From the NCBI GenBank assembly GCA_021464415.1, contig CM038463.1, positions 7,703,204 to 7,767,203 on the forward strand: 64,000 nucleotides of DNA. Direction: 5' to 3'. The notes beneath the pieces were generated by a model. The model saw only the letters and a list, made by a program, of their open reading frames with translations. It searched no databases and was not told the origin of the DNA. Positions 24,895-38,200 of the stretch are shown piece after piece. Made by a program: the position numbers and the translations under genes. Each line of letters opens with the position of its first letter. Positions within the stretch are counted from its first letter, which is position 1. The stretch is from Lonicera japonica (taxonomy: Eukaryota > Streptophyta > Magnoliopsida > Dipsacales > Caprifoliaceae).

Positions 24895-25416
24895 GATTGC
24901 AAGCATGGAATTTACATGGAAAGAAAATAAGTTTAAGGTAATTGAATTGTCTAGAATTGAGTTACATGAAAAATGTAATCAAATGTGTTTGATTGCCTTA
25001 ATTTTCTACCCGGAAAATATTGGTTGTATTGTGGCATTTTTAATGTAGAAAAAATTATGGGTATTTTTTTTTACATAATTTTATAGTCATGATGGATCTT
25101 GTTTAATTGATCTTGATGAGTAGATTTTAAATATAAAATTTTTATTAAATTTTGAATTTTGTAGTTTAAGTTATAGCATTTTTAGTGTAAAAAATGGGTA
25201 AAATGTTGTCTCGAAAACCGTGCAATTGCCTGGAAAATAAAAACTACCCCCCCCCCCAAAGAAAATATTTTCCTTGTTTACAAGGAAAATGTAAGTGTGT
25301 GAGCCAAAAGTGGCAATTGAATTGCCTGAAAAAAAAGCCAATCAAACACCTTAAGTTGTCAAATCAAGTGGAAAATGGGTATTTTCCATGGAAAATACTC
25401 CTAATCAAACACACCC
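24895..25416. mobile_element. Tourist-like (PIF/Harbinger) MITE upstream of PSAT1
   Basis: Terminal inverted repeats GGGTGCGTTTGATT (left) and GGGTGTGTTTGATT (right, reverse-complemented) are flanked by TAA on both sides (24892-24894 and 25417-25419), the 3-bp target typical of this superfamily. It is 522 bp long and starts 217 bp upstream of the PSAT1 start codon. No transposase. Confidence 0.85.
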
Positions 25417-25419
25417 TAA

Positions 25420-28010
25420 AATTAATTAATTAAAAGTAGTTTCAATAAACAACACATACAAAAAAAACCCATGCATAAAATTAAAAATTAACATAAATCA
25501 TCTGAGTTATGCATCCGACAAAAAAACATGTATATTAGTCAAATGAATTAAAAATAGACAAAATCTCAAACAAAATCGTAAAAGACAATAAAATTACGCA
25601 TTAAAAAACAAGACATAATGCAATATAAAAAAAATAAAAGAACATAATCACTAAAGGTGAACTAAACACGCCATCCCATAATTTCAATCGATCTCAATTT
25701 GCAACTGCACATATGAAGTCATGGCAATATCTCCATTATTGCATTGAATACTTATATTTCAACGCCTCTACTCGTCTTATGAAAGTTTAGCATACAATAT
25801 TTAGCAAATCATCTAAATTGTGTCCATGCAAAAGATCCATCTATATTGATTACACATTTAGACTGAGTTGGTTCATGGAGGCCATTGCCTATTAGAAGCT
25901 TATTCGAGTTAAACTTTACTATCAAAATGGCATGTTTATCAATTGGCTCATTCAATGGATGTAGTAAGCGTTGTTCGGATGCACCCATTCTTCAGTCTTC
26001 ACCAAGCACTTTAAACCAAAATTTGTCAAAGATAGTGTAGTCATAATACATATATTTATTCATTAAACTGTACAAATGTGGTGAGAATACAATAGGCATG
26101 TGATTGGTGTTTAGCAAGTACTACAAATATACATAAAATAAAGGTGTCCATAAGTGGAAAAGCATGAATGCAAGTGATGAATGATATGGAAATTCAAGAT
26201 TAAACCATTAATATACAAAATTCATTGACCTCAAAAAAGGAGATAGGGTTCGTAACAACCATTCGCACATTGATATGATTTTAGGAGTTCGATTTCACAA
26301 GAATCGATCTCGTATTTCTGCTTATATATTCAGATGGAATAAAGGGAACGTTGATTTGACCTAAATTTTCGAGGCAATTCTAAGAAATCAAATCAAATGC
26401 CAATATTCACCGTATCTATCTTGATGTATTAGTTCAATGCATCGCTTCAATGGCTTGGTTTGCTCATAATTCATTACATGTATCTCAAATGAATCAAACA
26501 ACTTACAAGCAACATGCTTTTATCGAAAAAATAAAACCAACATATTTTAGACCTTACACTTTTTACCAGGTAAAAAAATTTTGTTTGAATTGTCATATCG
26601 ATGCTAGTATTGGTGATACCCTTGTACATTATATCAAATTTCCTTAGCTTCTCATACATTTTCTCAAATTTTCTTATCCTTTTGTAGATTGTTCTAGATT
26701 TCCTTATCCTCATTCTCTTATATTTTCTTATCCTCTCGAAGACTATTCCGTATTTCCTTATCCTCATTCCCTCATATTTCTTTATCCTCCCGTAGAGTTA
26801 GCTCGCATGTTTTTACAACGAAAACTCTATGGAAGAATGAAAAATCATCTTGTTCTTTCGATAAAGAAACTATAAAAAGGGTCAAGGATTTTTGGTTATA
26901 TTTAGGAAAATCAAACATTCTGAAACAACGTTCCAAGTAAGTTATTTTCAACTATGTTAAAAAATCTAGATTTTAAGACTAGATATTGGTTACGACACAA
27001 CCACAATACCTTGAGCCTCTCCAATGATGAGTGGAAGGGATATAGCTAGAAGGCGCGCATAATGACAAAGAGAATTAAGGTCTATCAATCCAAACTTGAT
27101 ATTTAATGATTTTTACCAATCAACGTGGGAGGACCACACGATGGAAGAAATTGATACTGATTAGTCAAAAACATATCTACACGATGTTTCTTCGTCTGAT
27201 GAATTGGACGGATAAGTAATTTTACATTTATGTAATGTTGAACTTTATTAAATTTATATTACTTATTTGAATATTGTATTTACTTTTTTGTTCTGGTGAA
27301 TTGTATTGTTCGAAGAAATTTTGCTTAGGGCGAATATTTTGTTTGATATGAATATTTTGGATTCATTACACAATATGGAATATTTTTGATTCATTAAAAG
27401 CATAATACATAATTAAAATAAAGAACTTTCGTATAAGTGGCCCTGATTACAAGCATAATCGAATAAGAATATTACATATGAAAAAATTTGTAGCTAGATG
27501 ACAAAATTAACGAACTAAAACAGACAAGGACGTTAACTTAAATATTACATAGTAAAACCAATATATTTATCTCAATCCTTAAGGAACATCCAGATGTAAA
27601 CGTAGGGAAATTGTACGCCTTCTTCCAAATAACAGAGTTTTGCATGTTCATCTACAAAAACATTTACTAATTCAAACATTGCCCAAATAATAAAAAGAAA
27701 CTTCAAGTAAAAACTAAATAGCAAAAATAATAAAAAAAAAAAAAAAAAACATATATTTACTACTTCCTCTTAATTTTTGAATTCTTCTTTTAAAAGTTTG
27801 ATATTAGGTTATGGCCTCCTAATTTCATTAAAGTAACGGTTAAATTTCATAAAAGTTGGTTTAACCTTTGCCCACAACTGAGCAATTTCATCATATGTCA
27901 TAACTTTGGAGCTGCATAAAGAGTCATTTTTGTTTGGTTCTGCGTTAAAAATTGTAAGGTCTATTAGTGTTGGCTTTATTCTTTCGACGAAAACACATTT
28001 TTATCTTGTA
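25420..28010. other. AT-rich intergenic stretch
   Basis: No recognisable gene. Short reading frames have no family resemblance. The one clear structure is a degenerate tandem repeat at 26640-26795. The stretch is probably old transposon sequence beyond recognition. Confidence 0.45.
26640..26795. repeat. Degenerate tandem repeat, unit about 54 bp
   Basis: TTTCCTTATCCTCATTC and TTTCTTATCCTCTCG recur about three times with substitutions. On the minus strand this gives a periodic R/K/I-rich translation that is an effect of the repeat, not a protein. Confidence 0.65.
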
Positions 28011-29040
28011 AAGTTATTGAGTCGGTTGTATTATTCATTGAAGTTTTCTCGAGCCCAAGTAACCTAGATTCATCCATTTGAAGTTCATATAATGGTGAGC
28101 TTGGAAAGTATTTTGGATTCAAGTCTAGGTGGTGCAATTCTATTGATTTGAAACAAGGTTTTCAAATAAAGTTTATATTGAATTAAGGATTTCATGGAAA
28201 TGTTTTTGAGTAACAAAAGTAAAGGCCACCAAGAAATAGGTGGACCGGTATACAAGTTCATTATGGACCGGTCAGGCGGTATTTTTTGTTTACCATGTAA
28301 TCAATTTTCCTTAATTGGTGGACCGGTATACATCACGGATTCTGGACTGGTTCGGCTAGACTTTGTGGTCATCGAATTTTTATCGCAAAATTTGATGTTT
28401 TAAGTATCTTTTCTAATTCAAATAGGAGTCTAACTTTATTCTCTCCTATAAATAAATCCCTACATTCAGATATCTTTTCACACTCTTTTAAGATCAATTT
28501 TCACATTGTTCAAAGAGCAATTTACACATCACAGCACGTAGGGCTTTGAATCAAATTGCATGCCAAATTAATTGTTCCACACCAAGAACAATGATCTCAA
28601 ACCCGTCATTGAATCGTGAGGCTATCGAGGAGATCAGAGTGAATCCGAGTGAGTTCGAAGCGTGTGATACGATGTGTTCCAAATCAAGTGATTCGAGGAG
28701 GAAGCTGCTGCACTAGAGGCTACGTCTAGAAGTTGTTCTTAAGCAATTCAAGATTGTACGTCTAAGTCAGTTAGTGATTAATCAAGTTTGTACCTCTTGT
28801 GTTTATTATAGTGGAATTCGTTTGTTAAGGATTAGTCTTGCACAGCAAGGATACCTCGTTAAATCTTGTCTTGTTTATTGTGATTGATTGATTTACTTGA
28901 TGCATGCTAGACAAGATTGAACTGATTTTTCAAAATTAAAATTGTTAGACTCTTCGGTTTATTTCTATTACAATCACTAAAGTATTTTTGCATATAATCA
29001 AAAAATAATATACCTAGGTGGACCGGTGCTATTATTATTT
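28010..29040 (+). repeat. Probable LTR-retrotransposon remnant (LTR-like)
   Basis: A TATA-like CTCCTATAAATAAATCC at about 28443 is followed by leader-like sequence. The motif TGGACCGGT recurs (28241, 28264, 28319, 29019). No pol coding sequence is present, and ends and target duplication could not be fixed, so this is only a likely solo LTR. Confidence 0.4.
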
Positions 29041-29210
29041 TATCACAAATAAAGAAAACCCCAACCCGCGCTATTAAACGCATATGATAAGAACAAACAT
29101 ATTTGAATGGTAGACGTATCCATACATAAGTTTAAGTTTCATATTGCTCATCTTATTAGAGGATTTAGTAGAGTAGTAGTCATATTCGCAATAGCACACA
29201 GACATATTAG

Positions 29211-29350
29211 CAATGTCTTTTTTTAATATGGTTGTATTTTTAATTTACTTGTGTAATGTCTTTTTTTAATATGACTGTATTTTTAATTTTACTTGTGTAA
29301 TCTTTCTTTTTTTTAATATGCCTACATTTTTAATTTTAATTGTGTGTAAT
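29211..29350. repeat. Tandem repeat, about 52 bp x 3
   Basis: AATGTCTTTTTTTAATATG...GTATTTTTAATTT..ACTTGTGT is repeated three times with small indels. Confidence 0.7.
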
Positions 29351-31394
29351 ATTTACGTCCAATATGTCTTGTATATGCCCCAAACTTAATGTTTAATATT
29401 TTATATTTACTACAAGCCAACTTCGTAATTTTTTTAGTATATATTTGTCATAAGGCAATTAATAACTACCAATATTTATCACTTGTAGTTTACATTTACG
29501 AAATTTCAATTTTGAAGCTTTTAAAATTTGAGTTTAAAACCATAAAAATTCCTAAAATATATACATTCTAGTAACAACTAATATAATTTTAGGTGAATAA
29601 TAAATTTAAATTTGAAAAGTTAAAAAATGATAAGATGGGAAAAACATAAAAGAAACAAAATAAAAACATTTATAAAATATATATTTATTAATTATCTACT
29701 CATTTGGGCCAATTACTATTTTTCCAAATAAAGTAGGTTAAAAGCAAAAAAAAAAAATTGAATTCTCTGAGCTAAAACAAAAAGGCCCTAAAAACAAATT
29801 TTTGACAAAACCAAAAGCCAATCTAGTAATAGTGTAAATTAAGAGGGGCACCAATTCAATTAGAAAATCTCATAAGTAAAATAGATATTCTAAAGTTATG
29901 AAACGCATTCACTAGGAATTAATGAAAATATTTCTTTGCTTTATAATATAATATACATGAATAATCAGAGAGCAATCTCTTGTATTTTGCCGTAGTTATT
30001 TGTTTTGTGATGATACTGTTAACTAATGCACAATTTTATTTATTAAAAAAGTAAAATTGAGTGTTGATTTTGCCTAACACTCTAAACTCATGTGAAGTAA
30101 CACTTTATTATCATCCTTTTTACTCTTATTAAAGTGCTAAATAACTAATTTAAAATTCATTTTGTCATATTCTTTAAATTGTACCATTTTATAATGAACA
30201 TAATAATTTTACGTGTATCAACTGATTCCAATATTCCATTAATGTTTAAAAACCACATTACATTTTTTGCAAAACAAAAAAAAAACCACATTACATTGTT
30301 CTAAATGATTTAATAAAATGGGTTATTTAACTATTCAAGGCAGACACATTACATAATACCTTGAATATCGATTGAAAAACGATATAAGGGGAAATAGTAG
30401 TTAAATTGACAAGTTAAGGAAGATTCACGAATAAAACCAAAAGAAAAAAAAAAGGGAAGATTCATGAATAAAACCAAATACTTTGTTTTATGTTTTCACT
30501 ATTGTAAAATATTAATGCTAGCATAGTGAAAATAAGGGAGAGTTTCTTCAATCCACAATCCCACACTCATGTTCAAACTATAAGAATTTTGTTTTTCTTT
30601 CCATTATCGATCACTAAGTGTATTCGTGTGCCGCTTGTATAAAAAATAAATATAGATATATATAGAGAGAGAGTCTATTACTGGTACAGACCGGATCTTT
30701 TTACAACGTTTTTCCATTATAAAAATATTAGGGCTTTTTTACAACCCAAAACCATCGTAAAAATGACCGGTCCATACACACGCCTGAAATTTTCCATATA
30801 TATACAAGTTGGTGAAAAAATTAATACTTAAAAGAGAAACATATATATTCTACACAAGACTAATTCATTTAATTTGACAATTATATATCGGTTAAAATAT
30901 AGTGTGTTTATCTAATTTATTCTTATCAAGATCTATTATTCTATGAATAATTATTAGAATATCACTACTCTATGTCAATAGATAAAGGCAATTAAGATTC
31001 AATCCTTGGATTTGAAAATTTTTAAAATGTGGTATTTGGATATACTCTTTTTTAATATTTATCTTGGTTTTTGGATAAACTCTTTTTTTTTAATATTTAT
31101 CTTCAACTAAAAGTCGAATATTAAACGGTAGATACTAATTTTCTCAAGTAAGAATTTGTTAACCATCGTCTAAAGAGGGTCATTCCTTGCATTTAATTGA
31201 TGAATATAATAAAAAGTGTAAAACTCATTAAATTATTTATTATTCTTTTATTGCATTCACCAATCAAATACAAATATCACAGTTAAATATCACAGTGACG
31301 CTAAGAGGAAGGTTAACAAATTCCTACTTAATTCTCTCCACATGAATACTGGTATCATTTGGCACAAACTCTAATTTGGCGCACATACTACTAC
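29351..31394. other. AT-rich intergenic stretch without recognisable features
   Basis: Reading frames are short and low-complexity. A GA-rich run at 30668 and scattered ACCGGT motifs (30690-30770) are the only landmarks. Confidence 0.45.
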
Positions 31395-31945
31395 ACTACG
31401 GTCTCGTTTGATTCGGGTATTAAAAAGTGGGATGGAATTATTAATACCACTTTTTTTATAATACCTTATTTGATTCGCACAAATGTGCTGGGATTACTAA
31501 TACCGGTACTAACTTAATACCACTCTTTGTGCTATAATTTAATACCAGGAGGAGGTGGTATTGTTTATCCAAAATTAAGAAAAATGAATCATATATTTTC
31601 AAAAATGCCATTACTACTATATTTTTTTCAAAAATGACACTACTACTATTACTATATTATTATTTTAATTTATTTTTTTAAAAAAATTATTTTAAAAAAA
31701 AAAAATTAAAAAAAAATCCAAATTTTTTTTTCAAATATTTTTATTTTGTTAGTCCAAAATATAATCTCATATACGAGTTACAAAACCAAACATTGTATTA
31801 ACATCAGCATGAAATATCCCAGTATCAATACTACATGAATCAAACAATGTATTGGTATGAAATTAATACCAAAATTAATAGTACAATATTATTAATATTG
31901 ATATTATTAATCTCACTAATCCTAATACCTGAATATTAGGATACA
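31395..31945. mobile_element. Probable degenerate Harbinger-like MITE upstream of EXO84C
   Basis: Starts GGTCTCGTTTGATTCGGGTA, a common plant MITE-type terminus. Inverted counterparts such as ATGAATCAAACAATG occur near 31846, and TTAATACC words recur in both orientations. Exact ends and target duplication are not recoverable. Confidence 0.45.
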
Positions 31946-32249
31946 GAAAAATACACCATTTAGAGGACTAATTTATATTATTTTTTTCCGATAAATATTT
32001 GCCTAAAAAAGACCGTTTTATTTAAGCAACGGAATAGGTGACGACGGCCCAACGGTATTAAAATAAAGAGAAAATAACAGAAACAGAAAGGGTGTCTTTA
32101 TCTTTGTCTCCGTGTATAGCTGAACGGAGAAATCAAAGCTCGCCGAGAAGAATGGAACAAAGCGACGGCGGAGTGCTCCAAACAACTCCCTTTATTGACC
32201 TTCAAATAAATATTCCAATTCACGACAACATTGAGATTCGAAATTCGCC

Positions 32250-35200
32250 ATGGATCCTTCCAACAATACTTCTTCGAATCCATCAAGGTTTCGCTTCAGA
32301 GATCACCGTCAAGAAATGGACGAAGGAGACTTGACGGAGGGGAACACCAGCTCGGATAATTCCTCTCTTACCAGCGACGGCGATGTCGAGTCCGAACTCG
32401 AGACTATGACTGGAAAGGTACATACTTTACCTAAACTCGATATATATTGTGTAACATGTGACAGATACCATGTAAATAATGTCGGCGCCCCGTAAATTCG
32501 GAGTACTGTCTCATGTCTCAAAAGAAAGATAATGTGTAACTTGAGTACTAGATACTATGAAATTGAGTCATCACCTGAAGCCACGTGATATTGTGATTTG
32601 ATACCATGAAATTGAGTCATTGACGCCGCCACTGTGTAACCTGAAATAGATATTGTGACCAGATGTTATGAAATTGAGTCATCACAAGAGGGGGATGCTA
32701 TGAGCCTGTGACAGATGCCGAGACAGATACTGTGTGAGCAGTATTTGCCTCATGAGACGGATACTATGTAACCCCATGAAATTGAGTCATTGTCAAAGGT
32801 AGATATCGTGTTTAATACCGGGACAAACAGTGTGAGAGGCAAATAATGTGAATACTGTGAGGCAGTGTCTACACGAATCCCAGGGCTGGCCTTGAGATTC
32901 AAGGAGCCCTAAGCGAACTTTTCTCTCTGGGCCCTTTTTCATACGGTGTTGTTTGATTGTAAGGAAAGTAACGTAGAAAAGTTATTCCCAATAATTAAAA
33001 GTGTGATAAAGTTAAATAAAAAAAAATCTTACTTTTATGTATGCGTTTGGTTGGCAACAAAATAGCTAACAAGAAAGTTTTGAACCTCCAACTAACCGCA
33101 CAAGAACTTAGTAAATGTGCTGTGCTGATAACCACTAGAGAAAGATATCATCTTCGATATGGTCTCAAACACTTTAGAATTTAATATAAAAGCGTATTAT
33201 TAAAAAGTCCAAAACAACGGGCCCAAATAAGACATAAATACTGTACAACCTCGAATAGATCTGTGACCATATATTATGAAATTGAGTCATCACAAGAGGG
33301 GGATGCTATGAGCCTGTGACAGATGACGGGACAAATACTGTGTGAGCAGTGTTTGCCTCATGAGAAGGATACTACGTAACCCCACGAGATTGAGTCGTCT
33401 TCAAAAGTAGATATTGTGTCAAATACCGGGACAAACACTGCGTGGGAGGCAAATATTGTGAATACTATGAGACAATATTTACACGGACCACATCTCTTTT
33501 AAAAAAATTAATAATAATAAATCTGTGGACCACATTCTTCAAAACTTTCATGAAAGGGACCTGATCTTAAAGCGGCATTTTATGATTCCAACCTCAACAC
33601 ATTAATTTCTGAACCTGTAGAGTTGCACATACTTTTGTTAGTTTTCCCAATTTTATTTTTTTTTTATTTTTTTTTAAATCACTAGCCTCCTTAGAGGACT
33701 AGAGTCATATAATAAATAACCAAAAGAGAAACATAAAGAGGGGATACAATAAGCCATCCCCGAGACCCCATGGACAAGACCGAAAGACCACCAAGCAATT
33801 CAAAACATAAAGATAGAGCCTAAACAAAAGTCCATAGAATAAACTAAAAATATAACCAAAAATACTTGCAACAAAGAAAGAAATACTGCAGCAAACAAGT
33901 CAAATGACCATGTAGTTGACTTCACTGAAAGGCATGAAGTCAACTATGATTCTGCTTCATTGACAGATTGAACCACTTCAGCATTCTCTTCTCTTTTCTT
34001 CTTGTTCTGCAAATGGACCTGCCATTGATACAGTGGCTGGGAAGAAGAAAAGGAATTAGACTTGGAGAGCGTAGCTAAAGCCTTAGCTTCCTTAGTTGCT
34101 GACTTCTTCATCTTTTGATGCTTATGGAGATACAAGGGAGGGCCTTATATCTCCATAAGAATTTGTATTTGCACATGATTGCTTCCGCTTGCATTAATAG
34201 GTTTTTTTTTTCTTTTCTGATTACAGGGTATTAAGCGTCTATGTTCAGAACTCCTTGAGCTAAAGAAGGCCTCTGATGAAGATTTTCAAAAAAACATCTT
34301 TACCAATTATTCAGCCTTTCTTAGGTACTTTTAAAAAAATTTGCAACATGTACGGATTGAAATGGTGATAATTGTGCTTTAGTTTTAGATGTAATTTATA
34401 GGCCCTTCTAAGATTTTTTTTAATTTTTTTACCGTGTCTTGTGAACCTGGAGTTCTTATTTCTTCTACCATTCTAATCTTCTAATGATATTAATGTGATC
34501 ATCTATACTAATACTAATACTGACTATATATAAAAGTATGAATAAACGTAAGTGTTTTTCCCTTTTTTGTATGCTCAAATTTACCCCTTGGTTTTATAAT
34601 TATATATAAACCTAACTGCACCCCAATTTCTTCTCTCTTTTAACAAGCTTTTTCGCAGAGCTGTCAATATCTCTTTAAATGTTGTGTTCAAGTTATATGA
34701 GGTAATCACTATTCTTTTTCTTTATTTAAGATCACTATTCGTCAAACAATTTTTTTGTTTATTGTCATTTGATCTATTATCGTAGTTAGTAAGATAGAGA
34801 AGTTGCAAAGAGGAGAGATGAAGGTATATTTTTAGTTTTTGGTTATTTTGTTCTTTGATTTGTACTTCTAAAACTCAGTAAGAGTTTTATTTTGGGTCTG
34901 ACCCCCTTTGCATGTTTTCCACTTTATACATGTTACTGGAAATAATAGTGGCCTTTTCCTTCTACCAATTCTGTTTTCCATATATTAATTATTATGACTT
35001 TTGTTGTGTTTTTTAGTATCCAACTTTTATTTTCAATTTTAAAAGTATTAATAACAACAATATCAAGTAATACACACAATTAACTATGTTAATGGTGAAA
35101 AATTCATAAGAATTCACAAAATAATTATGTTGGATGATACAATTAGTTTTAATAAAAAAATAATGGTTATTTTGTTCTTTGGTTTGTACTTCTAAAATCT

Positions 35201-38200
35201 CAGTAAGAGTTTTATTTTGGGTCTAACCCCCTTCGCATGTTTTCCACTTTATACATGTTACTGGAAATAATAGCGGCCTTTTCCTTCTACCAATTCTGTT
35301 TTCCATATATTAATTATTATGACTTTTTTTGTGTTTTTTAGTATCCAACTTTTATTTTCAATTTTAAAAGTATTAATAACAACAATGTCAAGTAATACAC
35401 ACAATTAACTATGTTAATGGTGAAAAATTCATAAGAATTCATAAAATAATTAAGTTGGATGATACAATTAGTTTTAATAAAAAAATAATATAGTTTCTTT
35501 AGAAATAAAATAATGATGAATAACCACATGCAACGCACGTGTTGAGAAGCTATTTTTTGTGAAGAAACATGTTTGTCATCCCTATATCTTGGCAGCATGA
35601 TAATAACTTTCTCATGTGTCACAAGGAAGTGTCTTAGATAATGTCGTTATATTTGCAGAGTATTTGAGGAGCTGGAAGGCATGGAGGATGAACTTTTGCA
35701 GCTCAAACATCATATTTCCACACAGAAAGGGCTCATAAAAAACCTATTAGATGACATCTATATAAAGATTTTGCCGGAGTTGATAGTAGAATCTAAAGAA
35801 TCTGATGTATGTGAGGAGCCACCTTCTCCAAGCATTTTTGAAACTCACACCAACGATATTTCGGAAATCCTTGAAACCCTTATTTTGGAACACAGATTAG
35901 ATGAAGCTATTGTGATACTCGAGATGGAAGATGAAACTTTTCAAAGTATGGAGTTGCAAGAAAACATTCCAGCAGATGTGTGGATCTCTTATAACTCCGC
36001 CATGTCAGAAAAGAGGTCCATGCTCTCAGATCAACTAACAATGGTGGCAGAAAACCCTAGAGTATCTGCGGCAGAATTGCAAATGGCATTAGTTGGACTT
36101 TGTCGACTGGGTGACAGTAATCTTTCTACTCAGTTGCTGCTCAACTATTATCATTTGCATATTGCGTCTGGTATACGCGATTTGCAATTCTCAGAAACAT
36201 TCTCGTACGGGGTACAAATTCGCGAAGTTGCAAAATTTGTATTCTCTATGATCTCTCAAGGAGCAAGGAGTCTTGTAGCCTTACATGGAGAAATGTCTCC
36301 TTATGTTTCAGAACTTATTCAGTGGGCTTATGAAGAAACCAAAGTGTTTGCTACTTGCTTCAATAAATATATTAAATCCATTTCAGAAATAAGTGGTGGA
36401 TTGTCAACGGCTATAGAGGCCGTGAACATTGCCATGTCATACTGCTCCTTGTTAGAAAAACAAAGGATTGTGTTGCAACCGTGCTTGATAAAGCATATTC
36501 ATCTTTGTATGGAAGACATTTTGTGTACCCATTTTAATCATTTTAAAAAAGTCGTTACTATCTTCACATCTACCGATGCTTGGGTTCTAGACAGATATCT
36601 TGTATCAGGAATTTTAAGTGAGGGGAGCCCTTCTATGGTTATTGGGCAACAACGGGAATATTGTTTGCTTACCAACAGTGGCCGCAAGTTTGTAACATTG
36701 TTGCAGGTCTGTTTGATCCACATAATACTGCTTTCTGTTTTTCAATAAGTTGATCCATATTATATTCGTACATTTGAATGTACTCATACATATATACAGA
36801 TCTAAATAGTATATAGCTATGTATATAGTTTAAAGTAATATTAATACCATCTTCAGTGAAATTTGTGGGCATTTGAGCTTCAACTAAACTTATAAAACCA
36901 TAGACCATGGGATAAAACTTAGCTACTTCAGCCAAACTGGAATGTAACTCTTTTTGAGTTGGTTAAATCTTTGAGGAAAAGGTCCACGAGGATCGTTTAC
37001 AAATTCAGTAACTCTGTTTCATTGAGTGAAATTTTATTTGTACGCTGTCACTGTGAATTGAATACTGCGTAGCTTCAAATGACATTCTCTCATCTTTCGT
37101 ATATTTAAATATTTTCAGGGTATCACGGAAGACGTTTCTTCATTAGTTTCCCTTCAAATGGAAGGTTCAATCTTCGAAGGGCTCAAAGACCTCCTGACAG
37201 AGTATATTGACATTCTTGAAAGAGTCCTCATTAATAAAACAAATGACGTAGAAAAAATTTGTTCAAGAGTCAACATGGCAGAGTCACTGGAGCAACAAGT
37301 TTCTGTTATAATGAATATGTCGGTAATCATACAGTTTTTCTCCAGCATAATTAGAAATGTCTTCAAGGACATTGATCATCTGAAGTTTGAAATTGATAGT
37401 TTTATACTATTCATTCAAGAGTCTTGCATTCAAATCAGAACTCATTTCTGCATGCAATTTATACATAAGATGTCTCTTGAAAGCAACCGCAAACTTACTT
37501 CAGAAGCTTACATTCAGAGCCAAGCTGATTCTAAGATTTTGCGTGATTTGATGCCCTCTACTCCTTATCAGGTATGTCTAAGCATTAAATCAAGCTCCTT
37601 ATCAATGGAAATGTTAAAATTACTTTCATCAACCTTTATTTTAATGGGTTTTTGACTTTGCACCCTATTTTGAATGTGAAGTTAGACTTACCCTTTGTTT
37701 ATAGAATCATTAGACTTTACCCCTGCATTTGGGGTATCTCAAAGTAATACGTAAAAATGGGAGGCAATGTCTAATTTTCTTAATGTAAACCTTTAATTTA
37801 ACCCCCTGTTTTTACATAGTTCTTTGAAATACCCCTAGGGGGGGGAGTGTAACAATTATGAAAACTAAGGGTAAATCTAATTTCACATATTAAATGGGTG
37901 GCAAAGTCAGAAAAGTCCTATTCTAATTGCTTTTAATTCTCAGCTCTTCTGAATTTTATTTTGGGTGAAACGAACAGGGATTATTTTCAGAACTAAGGAA
38001 ATTAGAAAAGCTTGCCGAAGACAACATTATTGAAGTGGACTGGTTGATGGATTTATTGAGGGAGCTAATGGAGGCCATATTTGTCTCGATTTCAAGTAAT
38101 GAAGAAATATTCACAATTAATGAAGAGTATTTGACTGATCAACATTCTGGTGATTTCATGCAGGTATATATGTTAGTTCTTTTGTAGTTTCTAGTGTTAG

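Noticed and set aside
24662..24902. Minus-strand frames upstream of PSAT1 as N-terminal extensions
   Set aside because: They are in other frames and lie in the leader. The ATG at 24678 begins a signal-like sequence followed directly by the conserved domain.
26474..26767. Arg/Lys/Ile-rich minus-strand frame as a basic protein
   Set aside because: The periodicity comes from the underlying tandem repeat; it is not coding.
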